From Streptomyces physcomitrii (GTDB lineage: Bacteria; Actinomycetota; Actinomycetes; Streptomycetales; Streptomycetaceae): a DNA stretch of 64,000 nt. This document shows positions 44,731 to 53,901 of this stretch, piece after piece. The notes beneath the pieces were generated by a model. It worked only from the letters and a program-made list of their open reading frames with translations, searched no databases and was not told the DNA's origin. The position numbers and the translations under genes were made by a program. The DNA lies in assembly GCF_012273655.1 (NCBI RefSeq), contig NZ_JAAWWP010000007.1, positions 124,001 through 188,000 of the forward strand, read 5' to 3'. Position 1 is the first letter of the stretch; every line of letters starts with the position of its first letter.

Positions 44731-45666
44731 CTACGGTCGCCCGTCCCGGCACTGCCGCAGCCAGTCGGAGGCGGCCACGAACTCCGCGTCCGAGGTGCCC
44801 TGCCGCAGCGGGCGCACATCGGCCCGGCTGACCCCCGCCCGCGGATACGAACCGAGGAAGCGCACCTGCGGACAGATCCGCTTGAGCCCCATCAGCGCCT
44901 CGCCCACCCGGCGGTCGTCGATATGCCCCTCGGCGTCCACCGCGAAGCAGTAGTTGCCGATGCCCGCCCCGGTCGGCCGGGACTGGATGAGCATCAGGTT
45001 GACGCCCCGTACCGCGAATTCCTGGAGCAGTTCGAGCAGGGCGCCCGGGTGGTCCTCGCCGAGCCAGATCACCACGGAGGTCTTGTCGGCGCCGGTCGGC
45101 GCCGCGGGCCGGGCCGGACGCCCGGCCAGCACGAAGCGGGTCTGCGCGTTCTCGGCGTCGTGGATGTCGGTGACCAGCGGCTCAAGGCCGTACGTCGCCG
45201 CGGCGAACTCGCCCGCGAAGGCGGCGTCGAAGCGGCCCTCCTGCACCAGGCGGGCACCGTCCGCGTTGGAGGCGGAGGACTCCCAGACCGCCTCCGGCAG
45301 ATGGGCCGCGAGCCAGTTGCGGACCTGGGGCTGGGCCGCCGGGTGCGCGGTGACCGTCTTGATGTCCGCGAGCGTGGTCCCCGGGCGCACCAGCAGGGCG
45401 AAGCTGATCTCCAGGAGCACCTCCCGGTAGATCTGCAGCGGCTCGCCCGAGATCAGCTCGTCCAGGGTGGTGGTGATGCCGCCCTCGACCGAGTTCTCGA
45501 TCGGGACCAGCGCGGCCTCGGCCTCCCCGGCCCGTACGGCGTCCAGCGCGGCCGGCACCGAGACCATCGGGATCAGCTCGCGGGTCGCGGACTCCGGCAG
45601 CTTGCGCAGCGCTGCCTCGGTGAAGGTGCCCTCGGGACCGAGATACGTGTAACGCGTGGCGGACAT
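44731..45666 (-). CDS. pheA: Prephenate dehydratase
   Basis: The 311-residue enzyme decarboxylates and dehydrates prephenate to phenylpyruvate in phenylalanine synthesis. Landmarks are TYLGPEGTFTEAALRKLP (7-24), VPIENSVEGGITTTLDEL, the catalytic region NAQTRFVLAGRPARP (TRF motif) and a C-terminal ACT domain (VIWLGEDHPGALLELLQEFA, IQSRPTGAGIGNYCF) for feedback by phenylalanine. It is a stand-alone monofunctional form, as usual in actinobacteria. The ATG at 45666 is clear. Confidence 0.96.
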   Translation of the reverse strand: MSATRYTYLGPEGTFTEAALRKLPESATRELIPMVSVPAALDAVRAGEAEAALVPIENSVEGGITTTLDELISGEPLQIYREVLLEISFALLVRPGTTLADIKTVTAHPAAQPQVRNWLAAHLPEAVWESSASNADGARLVQEGRFDAAFAGEFAAATYGLEPLVTDIHDAENAQTRFVLAGRPARPAAPTGADKTSVVIWLGEDHPGALLELLQEFAVRGVNLMLIQSRPTGAGIGNYCFAVDAEGHIDDRRVGEALMGLKRICPQVRFLGSYPRAGVSRADVRPLRQGTSDAEFVAASDWLRQCRDGRP

Positions 45667-45732
45667 ACCGTCAGCCTAGTCGTGCGGAGCACCGCGTCCG
45701 TCCCCCGAGGCGCCGAGGTGGATCATGCTCCG

Positions 45733-47151
45733 TCAGCCTTCGAGGAGCTGCTGCCCCACGTACTCGCCCTTCGCCGCCCCGCCCGGCACCGCGAACAGCC
45801 CGCTCGCCTCGTGCCGCAGGAACTTCGAGAGGGCGTCCCCGCGGTCGAGCTTGCGCTGCACCGGGACGAAGCCGCGGAGCGGGTCGGCCTGCCAGCAGAT
45901 GAAGAGGAGCCCGGCGTCCGGCTCGCCGTCGGCGTCGATGCCGTCGTGGAAGGAGAACGGTCGGCGGAGCATGGCGGCGCCGCCGTTCTGGTCGGGCCGG
46001 GTGATCCGGGCGTGCGCGTCGAGCGGGACGAGGAGTTCGCCGTCCGGGCCGGTCTTCTCCAGCCGCGGGTCGGTGGTCTCGGTGCCGCCGCTGAGCGGGG
46101 CGCCGTCGGACTTCCGGCGCCCGATGACCCGTTCCTGCTCGCCGCCGGAGAGCTGCTCCCAGTCGTCGAGGAGCATCCGGATCCGGCGGACCACGGCGTA
46201 GGAGCCACCGGCCATCCAGGCGGGCGCACCGTCCTCGGGCACGAAGACGCGCCGGGCGAAGTCCTTCTCCGAGGGCTTGGGGTTGTTGGTGCCGTCGATC
46301 TGCCCCATCAGATTGCGGGTGGTCATCGGGCGGGCGGTGGCCCCCGGCGAACGGTTGAAGCCGTTCATCTGCCAGCGCACCCGCGCCGCCCCCGCGGCCT
46401 CCTTCTGCAGGGCGCGCAGCGCGTGGAAGGCGACCAGGGCGTCCTGCGCCCCGATCTGCACCCAGAGATCGCCGTTGCTGCGGCCCTTGTCCAGCCGGTC
46501 GGCGGAGAAGCCGGGCAGCGGATCGAGGGCGTCGGGGCGGCTGCGCTCCAGCCCGGTGCGGGCGAAGAAGCTGTGCCCGAAACCGAAGGTGACGGTGAGC
46601 AGCGAGGGCCCGGCGTCCCGGGCGACATCCGTGTCCCGCCCGCCCGCGGTGGCGGCCGGTTCCCCCGCCATCAGCCGCGCGGCCGTCCCCGACCAGCGCC
46701 GCAGCAGGGCCGCCGCCTCCTTGCGGCCCGCTCCCGGCGCCAGGTCGAAGGCGAGCAGATGCCCATGGGCCTGCATCGGGGTGGTGATCCCGGGCTGATG
46801 TTTCCCGTGAAACATCACCATGTCCGTGCCAAGCGTGCTCAACGGCCGCCCCTCGGCGCCCGGTTCCCCGGAACCGCCCGCCTCCCCGACCGCGTACCCG
46901 GTCCCGGCCCCCGCCGCCCCGAGCACCAGCCCCGTCGCCCCGGCCGTCCCCAGCAGCCTGCGCCGCGAGAACCCGGCGGCGGCGGAGGTGCCGGGGCCGG
47001 GGCCGGGGCCGGCCGCGCCGGGTCCGGAATCCGCCGCGCCGGGTCCGGTGTCCGCCGTGCCCGCCGGGTGCCCCGGATCGGAACGGTCCCGGGGCCCCTT
47101 CTGGACGGCGGCGTCCCCTGCCCCGCGCTCGGTCGGGGGTTTCTGTGCCAT
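45733..47151 (-). CDS. dtpA: Tat-exported dye-decolorizing heme peroxidase
   Basis: The 472-residue protein has a long Pro/Gly N-terminus, a twin-arginine signal (FSRRRLLGTAGATGLVLGAA, 61-80), FHGKHQPGI (114-122) and the GxxDG motif GQIDG (283-287) with Arg and His heme contacts further on, which define A-type DyP/EfeB peroxidases. No efeU/efeO partner is adjacent. Its place after copC-copD, ecuC and sco matches, from memory, the S. lividans dtpA locus, where it is linked to copper-dependent development. A near-parS palindrome lies in codons for MFHGKH (46797-46816). Confidence 0.9.
   Translation of the reverse strand: MAQKPPTERGAGDAAVQKGPRDRSDPGHPAGTADTGPGAADSGPGAAGPGPGPGTSAAAGFSRRRLLGTAGATGLVLGAAGAGTGYAVGEAGGSGEPGAEGRPLSTLGTDMVMFHGKHQPGITTPMQAHGHLLAFDLAPGAGRKEAAALLRRWSGTAARLMAGEPAATAGGRDTDVARDAGPSLLTVTFGFGHSFFARTGLERSRPDALDPLPGFSADRLDKGRSNGDLWVQIGAQDALVAFHALRALQKEAAGAARVRWQMNGFNRSPGATARPMTTRNLMGQIDGTNNPKPSEKDFARRVFVPEDGAPAWMAGGSYAVVRRIRMLLDDWEQLSGGEQERVIGRRKSDGAPLSGGTETTDPRLEKTGPDGELLVPLDAHARITRPDQNGGAAMLRRPFSFHDGIDADGEPDAGLLFICWQADPLRGFVPVQRKLDRGDALSKFLRHEASGLFAVPGGAAKGEYVGQQLLEG
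46797..46816. promoter_or_regulatory. parS-like palindrome inside dtpA (one mismatch)
   Basis: GATGTTTCCCGTGAAACATC has perfect 8-bp arms; its 14-bp core (46800-46813) differs from parS by a single base. It lies in coding sequence. Confidence 0.55.
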
Positions 47152-47154
47152 GGC

Positions 47155-49206
47155 TCAGCCGATCTTCATGGTCTTGTACACGGTGATCTGGTCGATGTCC
47201 GAGGTCCGTACGGTGACCGCGACCCGCCAGTCACCCGCCACCGGCAGCTGTACGCCCTCGGCGGTCCAGTGTCCGGCAACGACCCGCTCGGGGGTGACGG
47301 CCAGCGGTCCGAGGTCCTTGGCCTTGAGCGTGAAGGCGAGCTTCAGCTCCGGCAGGTCCGCGGGGCCGCCGTCGGATGTCCGGGCGTAGGCGTGGAGTTC
47401 GTTGCCGCCGGTGCGGCCCGGGTCGAGTTCGAGCTGCACCTGCCCGCGGCCGTCCTTGCCCCCGGTGTCGTAGGGCAGGGTGACCGACAGCGGCTGGCCG
47501 TCGGTCGGCCCGCCCCCGGTCTCGCCCGCGGCGGCCGACTGCTCGGCGGTACGGGCCGGTTCGGTCGCGCTCAAGGCGGTGGCGACGGCGAGCAGGACCA
47601 CCGCGACCCCCGCCTCCACCAGCACCGAGCGGCGCAGCCGCGCCCGGTGCGGATCGGCGTCCCGGACCCGCTTGCTCCGCGCCACCGCGACCGCCCGCCG
47701 CTGCCGCGCGAGCTGCGCGGCCCGCTCGGGGGCGACGGCTTCCGCGGGGTCGGCCGCTTCGGCCGCTTCGGCTGCTTCGGCCGGGTCCGCCGGGTCCGCC
47801 GGGTCCGCCGGGTCCGCCGGGTCCGTCGAGTCCGTACGGTCGGCGCCCTCCTCCGTACCCGGTTCCGAACCGTCCGCCCCGTCTGTTCCTGCGGTCGCCG
47901 AGGTTGCCGAGGTTGCCGTCGTTGCCGCAGTAGCCGTGCTCGCCGCTGCCCCCGCCGTCGTCTCCGCCGCGGGTGCGGACGTCAGGCGGCCGGTCCACCG
48001 GCGGGAGAACCAGGCGGCGCCGAGGAGGAGGGCGACCAGGGCGAGCTTGACCAGGAGGAGGCGGCCGTAGTCGGTGCCGGTGAGGGCGGACCAGGTGCCG
48101 ACCTGGCGCCAGGACTGGTAGGTGCCGGTGGCCACCAGGACCACCACGCTGCCGAAGGCGACCGGGGAGAACCGGCGTACCGCCGAGGCGGGCAGCTCCG
48201 GCGCGGTGTACAGGGCGGTCAGCAGGGCGGCGAGACCGCCCAGCCAGGTGGCGACGGCGAGCAGGTGCAGGACGTCGACGGGCATCGCGATCCCCGTCTG
48301 GATGCCGGTCGAGGCGTGTTCGGCCATCGCCCAGGTGCTCGCGATCCCGGCGGCCACGATGGCGCCGCCGCCGGTGAGCCCGAAGGCGAGGTCCTTGCGC
48401 GCGTCGGCCTGCCCCTCCTCGCCGCGGCGGACGAAGGCGCCGAAGAGGACGGCGATGAAGAGCGCGGCGGTGGCGAGCAGCAGCAGCCGCGAGACCAGGG
48501 CCGCGCCGCTCTTGGTCTGGAGCACCTCGCCCATCAGCGAGAGGTCGAGGACATCGCCGAAGGCGCCGGTGGTGGTGTACGAGCCGCGCAGCAGCAGTTG
48601 CAGCAGGGTGCCCGCGGTCAGCGTCAGCCAGCCGCCCACCACCAGGCGCTGCAGCGGCCGGACCCCCGCGCCGCCCTGCCAGCAGGCGAGCAGGAAGGCA
48701 CCCGCCCCGGCCAGCAGGACGAAACCGGCGTACGAGATGTAGCGGGCGATCCCGTAGAGGGTGCCGACGGGGCCGCCGCCCGCGGTCGTCCCGGCGAGCG
48801 CCACCTTGGTCTTCGAGGGCGCGCCGATGGAGAAGGTGAAGGCGCCGGCGACGGGGTGGCTGTCGGCCGAGACCACCTGGTAGGTCACCGTGTAGGTGCC
48901 GTCGCCGAGTCCGGCGTGCAGGCCGACGGCGTACCGGTCCTGGCCGAGGCCGCGCTCCTCGCCGTTGTCGGCGCGCCTGCCGTCCGGGTCGAGGACCTTC
49001 AGCGAGCCCTTCGAGAGGCCGACGTCCTCGGAGAAGGTCAGGGTGACCCGCTCGGGCGCGCTGTCGACGACGGAGTCCTTCTTCGGGTCGCTGCCGAGCA
49101 GCGCGGCGTGCGCCGAGGCGGGCACCGCGCCGAGGAGGAGCGCCGCCGCGAGCAGCGGTATGACGCACAGCAGCGGACGCACCAGGCGTGCGGCGGAACT
49201 CCTCAC
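47155..49206 (-). CDS. CopC-CopD fusion copper protein
   Basis: The 683-residue protein has a signal peptide ending ASA before H33 (HAALLGSDPKKDSVV), so mature CopC would begin with the copper-binding His. A CopC domain (33-128) is followed by eight CopD-like membrane helices (about 150-400), an Ala/Asp-Pro repeat linker (DPADPADPADPA, about 445-490), one more helix and a C-terminal FixH/YtkA-like domain. It likely takes up or delivers copper across the membrane. The GTG start is 4 bp after ecuC; its stop is 3 bp before dtpA. Confidence 0.92.
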   Translation of the reverse strand: MRSSAARLVRPLLCVIPLLAAALLLGAVPASAHAALLGSDPKKDSVVDSAPERVTLTFSEDVGLSKGSLKVLDPDGRRADNGEERGLGQDRYAVGLHAGLGDGTYTVTYQVVSADSHPVAGAFTFSIGAPSKTKVALAGTTAGGGPVGTLYGIARYISYAGFVLLAGAGAFLLACWQGGAGVRPLQRLVVGGWLTLTAGTLLQLLLRGSYTTTGAFGDVLDLSLMGEVLQTKSGAALVSRLLLLATAALFIAVLFGAFVRRGEEGQADARKDLAFGLTGGGAIVAAGIASTWAMAEHASTGIQTGIAMPVDVLHLLAVATWLGGLAALLTALYTAPELPASAVRRFSPVAFGSVVVLVATGTYQSWRQVGTWSALTGTDYGRLLLVKLALVALLLGAAWFSRRWTGRLTSAPAAETTAGAAASTATAATTATSATSATAGTDGADGSEPGTEEGADRTDSTDPADPADPADPADPAEAAEAAEAADPAEAVAPERAAQLARQRRAVAVARSKRVRDADPHRARLRRSVLVEAGVAVVLLAVATALSATEPARTAEQSAAAGETGGGPTDGQPLSVTLPYDTGGKDGRGQVQLELDPGRTGGNELHAYARTSDGGPADLPELKLAFTLKAKDLGPLAVTPERVVAGHWTAEGVQLPVAGDWRVAVTVRTSDIDQITVYKTMKIG

Positions 49207-49210
49207 CGGA

Positions 49211-49699
49211 TCACCGCTCCCGGGGCTGGTAGGTGGCGGACTTCACCGGCAGCCGCACGGTGAGCGTCCCGGACTTCTCGAAGGTCAGCTCCACCGGCAC
49301 CTTCTCGCCCTGCTCCGGCTTGCGGCGGACGCCCTCGAACATGAGGTGGCTGCCGCCGCTCGCCAGCCGGAGCCGGCCGCCCGCGGGCACCGGGAACTCC
49401 CGTACCTCCCGCATGGACCGGTCGACGGTCTCGTGCAGGGTGACCTTCTCGGCGAGCGCGCTGCTGACTCCGGTGAGCGTGTCGTCGGTGCCGCCCTTGT
49501 TGGTGACGGTCAGGAAACCGGCCGCCATGTCCGCGGCGAGCGGCTGCGGCATATAGGCCCCGCCGACCGACAGCTTCGGTCCGGACCCGCCGCCGGAGCC
49601 AGGGTCCGAGTCCGAGCCCGAGTCCGAGCAGCCCGCGAGCGCCAGGGCGAGCAGCAGGGCGCCGCCCGCGAGCGGCGCGCGCCGGGCCCCGGGCCTCAC
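49211..49699 (-). CDS. ecuC: Extracytoplasmic copper chaperone (PCuAC/ECuC lipoprotein)
   Basis: The 162-residue protein has a lipobox LALAGC (Cys24) and a PCuAC domain. The Cu(I) ligands H89, M96, H118 and M120 match the H-M-X21-HXM pattern. In S. lividans ECuC works with Sco in copper delivery; that role is inferred here. The GTG start overlaps the sco stop by 4 bp. Confidence 0.93.
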   Translation of the reverse strand: MRPGARRAPLAGGALLLALALAGCSDSGSDSDPGSGGGSGPKLSVGGAYMPQPLAADMAAGFLTVTNKGGTDDTLTGVSSALAEKVTLHETVDRSMREVREFPVPAGGRLRLASGGSHLMFEGVRRKPEQGEKVPVELTFEKSGTLTVRLPVKSATYQPRER

Positions 49700-50358
49700 G
49701 GGGTCGCCCCCTTCAGGAGTTTGGGCAGGTCGGCGGTGTAGTCGTCGACGGTCGCCTGCTCCCCGTAGAGCACGTACCCGGCGTCGGTCTTCGGCGAGAA
49801 GGCCACCACCTGGGTGCCGTGCATGGAGACGACCTTGCCCTTCTTGTCCTTGTACGAGGGCTCGATGCTGATGCCGAGCTGCCGGGCCCCGGCCTGGATG
49901 GTGGCGAAGTCGCCGGTCAGGCCGGTGAAGCCGGCGTCGACCTGGTCGAGCCAGCTGCCGAGCTCCTTCGGGGTGTCCCGGCCGGGGTCGGTGGTCACGA
50001 AGACGACCTGGAGCCGGTCCCGTTCGGCCTTGGGCAGCTTCTTCTTCAGCGCCTGCTTGGCGACGGCGATGTTGTTCATGGTCAGCGGGCAGACGTCCGG
50101 GCAGTGCGTGTAGCCGAAGTAGAGCAGCGTGGGCTTGCCCTTGGTCCGCTCCCGCAGGTCGTACTTCTCGCCCTCGGTGTCGGTGAGCACCAGATCGGGC
50201 TTGGTGAACGGCTTGTCGAGTACGGTCGCGGCCTTCTCGGGGCCGCTCTCGGCGGAGACCTCGGCGACGGGTTCGTCCCCGTCGCCGCCACCGCCGCAGG
50301 CGGTCAGGGTCAGTGCCGCCGCGCTGAGTGCGGCGGCGAGGAGAGTGTGCTTGCGCAT
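49696..50358 (-). CDS. sco: Sco1/SenC copper chaperone lipoprotein
   Basis: The 220-residue protein has a lipobox (LTLTAC, Cys21) and a thioredoxin-like Sco domain with GYTHCPDVCP (C86, C90) and the third copper ligand in VVSMHGTQ (H180). Sco inserts copper into cytochrome c oxidase CuA and, in streptomycetes, supports copper-dependent morphological development. The ATG at 50358 is clear. It is coupled to ecuC by a GTGA overlap and follows the YcnI-like gene by 60 bp. Confidence 0.96.
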   Translation of the reverse strand: MRKHTLLAAALSAAALTLTACGGGGDGDEPVAEVSAESGPEKAATVLDKPFTKPDLVLTDTEGEKYDLRERTKGKPTLLYFGYTHCPDVCPLTMNNIAVAKQALKKKLPKAERDRLQVVFVTTDPGRDTPKELGSWLDQVDAGFTGLTGDFATIQAGARQLGISIEPSYKDKKGKVVSMHGTQVVAFSPKTDAGYVLYGEQATVDDYTADLPKLLKGATP

Positions 50359-50418
50359 GCGGGGGATCCCTGGGTGTCAGGGGCGCCGGACCGCGCGGCC
50401 CGGCGCCCCGGTGGCGGT

Positions 50419-51300
50419 TCAGCTGGTGCGGCGGCGGCCCGCGAGGACGCCGAAGGCCACGCCCGCGACGCCGACGACGATGCCCGCGATGCCGAGCACC
50501 CGGGCGGTGGTGTCGCTGCCGCCGTCGTCGCCGGAGGCGCTCTCGGCGGACTTCTCACCGGACTTGCCGGACTCTTCGGCGGCCTCGTCGGCGTCCGTGC
50601 CGCCGCCGTGGCCGTGGCCCTCCTCCTCGGCCGCGGTCAGCTCCAGTACCGGGGCGGGGTTCTCCGGCTCGGGCTGCCCCTCCTGCTGCGGCTCGATCCA
50701 GCGGACGACCTCCTTATTGGAGTACGTCTGGACGGCCTTGAAGACGAGCTCGTCGCTGTCCTCGGGCAGCTGGCCGAGGGAGAGCGGGAACTTCTGGAAG
50801 AAGCCCGGCTCGACACCCTTGCCGTCGGCGGTCCAGGTGACCTTGCTGACCACCTCGGTGATCTTCTTGCCGTGCGACTCCAGCGGCTTGTCGAGGGTGG
50901 ACTTGGTGACCTTCGCCTTCCAGCCCGGCACCGGCTGCGGCATCACCGAGGACAGCGGGTGCTCCTCGGGGAAGCTGACCTCCAGCTTGGTGGTCGAGGC
51001 CTCGTCGCGCTCATTGGGCACCTTGAAGCTGACCGTGGCGTAGCCGCCCTTCGCGGCCGGGCCCTCGGGCTGCACGCTGACGTGCGCGAAGGCGGGGGCG
51101 CAGAACAGGGCGAGGCCGGTGGCCGCGGTGGCCCCGACGACGCCGAGGCGGGCGAGCCGCACGTTCCGGCGGCGCCGGTCCGCGGACCCGGTCGTCCCGG
51201 TCTCCGGCAGGGTGTCGTTCGGTACGGCGTCGTTGCGTACGGCGCTCTTCGGCGCGGTGGACTTCAGCACAGCGGACACATCACTTTCAGCGGTGTTCAC
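50419..51300 (-). CDS. YcnI-like copper-binding membrane-anchored protein (DUF1775)
   Basis: The 293-residue protein has a signal segment ending FA before H73 (HVSVQPEGPA), the His that forms the mononuclear copper site in YcnI. The DUF1775 domain follows (about 73-210, with VPGWKAKV and a conserved WTADG region), then a His/Glu-rich segment and a C-terminal helix. The GTG at 51300 gives an unusually long n-region (about 40 residues); a GTG at residue 47 is an alternative start. It heads a copper operon with sco and ecuC. Confidence 0.9.
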   Translation of the reverse strand: MNTAESDVSAVLKSTAPKSAVRNDAVPNDTLPETGTTGSADRRRRNVRLARLGVVGATAATGLALFCAPAFAHVSVQPEGPAAKGGYATVSFKVPNERDEASTTKLEVSFPEEHPLSSVMPQPVPGWKAKVTKSTLDKPLESHGKKITEVVSKVTWTADGKGVEPGFFQKFPLSLGQLPEDSDELVFKAVQTYSNKEVVRWIEPQQEGQPEPENPAPVLELTAAEEEGHGHGGGTDADEAAEESGKSGEKSAESASGDDGGSDTTARVLGIAGIVVGVAGVAFGVLAGRRRTS

Positions 51301-51451
51301 GGGGACGGACGGGCCGCGCTGGCCCGCCGAACGAGGAGGTGGATACGGGGCCCGGCCGACGGCACGGGGCGCGCCCGCCGCACGGCACCTCTCCCCGGGG
51401 CCGCGGCCGGTCAGCGGGACCGGGCAGCGCGGCAGGCGAAAGTGCGCCGTG

Positions 51452-52321
51452 TCAGGCGGCGAGCGCCAGGGCGGCGGGCGGTCCGCGCCGGATCACCGAG
51501 TGCTGGAGGCGGGCGCCCTGGGGCTTCGGCGCGTGGACGGGGCGCCGGTGGCGTCGGCGCGCGGGCGCGGGCAGCTCGCGGGCGCCCGCGCCGAGGGCGC
51601 GCACCAGCGCGAGGGCGGCGCGCAGTCCGCGCATCAGCGCGGCCTCGACGGCGCCGCGCGCGGAGAGCGCGACCAGCCGGAACAGGGCGCGTTCGCCGTG
51701 CCGCAGCAGCCAGCCCGCCACCACGGCGGCGAGCAGATGGGCGAGCAGCATCGGCAGCGAGGGCAGCAGCGCGGGGTGCCCGGCGGCCAGGGCCTGGTCG
51801 GCGGCGTGCCCCGTGCCGTGCCCCGCGCCGTGGTGGTGTCCCGCCATGCCGGGGCCGGCGACCGGGTCGATGCCCGCGTCGGTGAGCACCCGGCGGGCCC
51901 GCGCGGGACCGATCGCCGCGGCCGGTACCCCGCACAGCAGTTGGGCCGCCTGCTCGGCGACCGACCGCCCGGCCGCACCGGCACTCCCGGCGGCCCCGGC
52001 ACTCCCGGCACCCGCGGTGGCCCCGGTGGCGCCGCCCGCGGCGACCGCGTGCTGCCCGAGCCCGAAGAGCGTGTGCAGGCCGAGCTGTCCGCAGGCGAGC
52101 AGCGCGGCGATCCCCGGCAGCGAACGGCTCCGCCCGGCGAGCAGCACGGCCACCACCAGGACGGCGGTGAAGCCCGCGGCCAGCGAGGCGAGCGGCACCC
52201 GGGTGCAGGAGGCCAGGGAGTGCCCCGCGGCGGCAAGCGCGACACAGGCCGCGGCGAACACCGCGGCCCTCAGCAGCCGGAGTCCCACTCCGGCGCGCGC
52301 CTGGTCTCGGGGGGCAGTCAT
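51452..52321 (-). CDS. Membrane protein with His-rich loop
   Basis: The 289-residue protein has about five hydrophobic helices and a histidine/glycine loop (AGHHHGAGHGTGHAADQ) in the middle. It is upstream of the YcnI-like gene on the same strand (151 bp gap), so a role in copper handling is possible but unproven. The ATG at 52321 (MTAPRDQARAG) is chosen; upstream in-frame sequence is Gly/Arg/Pro repeat-like. No known family was recognised. Confidence 0.75.
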   Translation of the reverse strand: MTAPRDQARAGVGLRLLRAAVFAAACVALAAAGHSLASCTRVPLASLAAGFTAVLVVAVLLAGRSRSLPGIAALLACGQLGLHTLFGLGQHAVAAGGATGATAGAGSAGAAGSAGAAGRSVAEQAAQLLCGVPAAAIGPARARRVLTDAGIDPVAGPGMAGHHHGAGHGTGHAADQALAAGHPALLPSLPMLLAHLLAAVVAGWLLRHGERALFRLVALSARGAVEAALMRGLRAALALVRALGAGARELPAPARRRHRRPVHAPKPQGARLQHSVIRRGPPAALALAA

Positions 52322-52399
52322 GGCCCAGGCATCATCCCACCAGAGCCCCGCGGCTCCGGCGGCAGGTCCACGGAATGCACGCTCGCGCCCGGTACGCCC

Positions 52400-52620
52400 G
52401 ATTCCACGACGCGGTTTCCGGCCGCGGCCCGCGCCGGTCCCGTACCGCCGCCGGGGCCGGTTCCGTACGGCCGCCGGGGCCGGTCCCGTACCGGCGCGCC
52501 CGCGCCCGCGCTCGCGCCGATCCCCCGTACCCGCCGCCCGCGCTGCTCCCATACCGCCCCCGGGGGCGGTCACGTACTACCTCCGGGGCCGGTCCCGTAC
52601 CGCCGCCGGGGCCGTGCGGT
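52400..52620. repeat. Imperfect GCCGGGGCCGGT(T/C)CCGTAC repeats upstream of the ATPase gene
   Basis: Units around CGCCGGGGCCGGTCCCGTAC recur at least four times between the divergent genes at 52321 and 52755. The 433-bp gap contains no other clear gene; a promoter for the ATPase gene is expected in it. Confidence 0.6.
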
Positions 52621-52754
52621 GCCTCGATCCCTACACCGGTCGCCGGAACACGCGCGTCCGCCGTATGGGCGGTATCACGTCAACTCCGTGCTTACCGGCC
52701 CGCGCGTGCGGCAATACGTATCGGTATGTCGAGCCGCGGCCTGGAGGCTGGAGC

Positions 52755-53198
52755 ATGAGCATCTGGTGGTCCCTCCACTTGAGGCGCGACGCCGCGAGCG
52801 TTCCGCTCGCCCGTCGCCTGCTCGTCGGAGCCATGGAGACGGCAGGCGTCGACCCCGACATCTCCTACGACCTCTCCGTCGCCCTCACCGAGGCCTGCGC
52901 CAACGCCGTCGAGCACGGCGGCCGCACCGCCACCGGCGGCGGCTACCGCGTCACCGCCTACCTGGACGGCGAACGCTGCCGCATCGAGGTCGCCGACGCG
53001 GGCCCCGGCTTTCCCGGCGACCGCGCCCGCTCCGTACCGCGTGCCCTCCCCGCCGACTGCGAGAGCGGCCGCGGTCTCTATCTGATCCAGGAACTCGCCG
53101 ACCATGTGGAGTTCGACAACGCCCCGGGCGAGGGCGCCGTGGTCAGCTTCGACAAGATCCTGAAGTGGAAGCGGGAGCCGACGCTGCTGACGGCGTAG
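52755..53198 (+). CDS. RsbW-like serine kinase/ATP-binding protein
   Basis: The 147-residue protein is a single HATPase domain: N-box LTEACANAVEHGG, G1 VADAGPGFPG and G2 ESGRGLYLIQELADHVEF. This is the anti-sigma-factor/anti-anti-sigma kinase family abundant in streptomycetes. Partners are not adjacent; a SpoIIE-type phosphatase is encoded 5.5 kb away. The ATG at 52755 follows GGAG. Confidence 0.9.
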   Translation: MSIWWSLHLRRDAASVPLARRLLVGAMETAGVDPDISYDLSVALTEACANAVEHGGRTATGGGYRVTAYLDGERCRIEVADAGPGFPGDRARSVPRALPADCESGRGLYLIQELADHVEFDNAPGEGAVVSFDKILKWKREPTLLTA

Positions 53199-53232
53199 GC
53201 CCGCCCCCGCCTCCGGTCTCCGGCCGCCCCCG

Positions 53233-53748
53233 TCAGGACCCGGAACCCGAGCCCACCAGCCCCGCCAGATGGCGCAGCGAGCCGGGAAGGTGTTCGGGGC
53301 CGAAGGGCGGAAAGCTGAGGTACTCGCGGATGGACGGCGGCACCGCCGACCAGTCGTAGGTGAGCGTGACCTCGGTCGCGGAGGGGCCGAGCGGCCGGAG
53401 GTCGTAGCGCCAGGACCAGCCGCCGAACTCCAGGCGGCCGTCCTCCTTCTCCTGTCCGGTCCGCCAGCCGATGGCGCGCGGCGGGTCCAGCACCTGGACC
53501 TGGTTGGCCACCCGGTAGTCGCCGTCCGGATGGTCCGGGTGGTACATGTCCATCCGGAAGACCTGCCCCACCTCGGCCAGCGGCGCCCGGTCGGCGGCCT
53601 CCCGTACCCAGCCGGTGCCGTCGATCGCCGCGTGGGTCCCCGGATCCGCGAGCACCGCGAACACCCGCGCGACGGGCGCGGCGACGGTCGACACGGCGCT
53701 CACCTTCTCCTCGGTCCGTGTCCCCTTCTCCTCGGTCACCGCGTCCAC
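53233..53748 (-). CDS. SRPBCC family protein
   Basis: The 171-residue protein has the START/SRPBCC pattern: APVARVFAVLADPGTHAAID, then VANQVQVLDPPRAIGW, FGGWSWRYDLRPLGPSATEV and TLTYDWSAVPPSIREYL. The ligand is unknown. The GTG at 53748 follows GAGAGGAAGC and is preferred to the ATG at 53841, whose extension is Pro/Gly-rich. It converges with the HATPase gene. Confidence 0.85.
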   Translation of the reverse strand: MDAVTEEKGTRTEEKVSAVSTVAAPVARVFAVLADPGTHAAIDGTGWVREAADRAPLAEVGQVFRMDMYHPDHPDGDYRVANQVQVLDPPRAIGWRTGQEKEDGRLEFGGWSWRYDLRPLGPSATEVTLTYDWSAVPPSIREYLSFPPFGPEHLPGSLRHLAGLVGSGSGS

Positions 53749-53901
53749 GCTTCCTCTCCTCTCGCCCCGGTCCCCCGCGGACGCGGAAGCCGGAGGGGGA
53801 ACCTCCCCACCTGGCAGACGGGACGGCGAGGCGGAACTCATCGGTCACCGGACCGTCGATGACCCGCGCGTGTCGATCTTTGTCCTTAGGGGCGTCACCA
53901 A

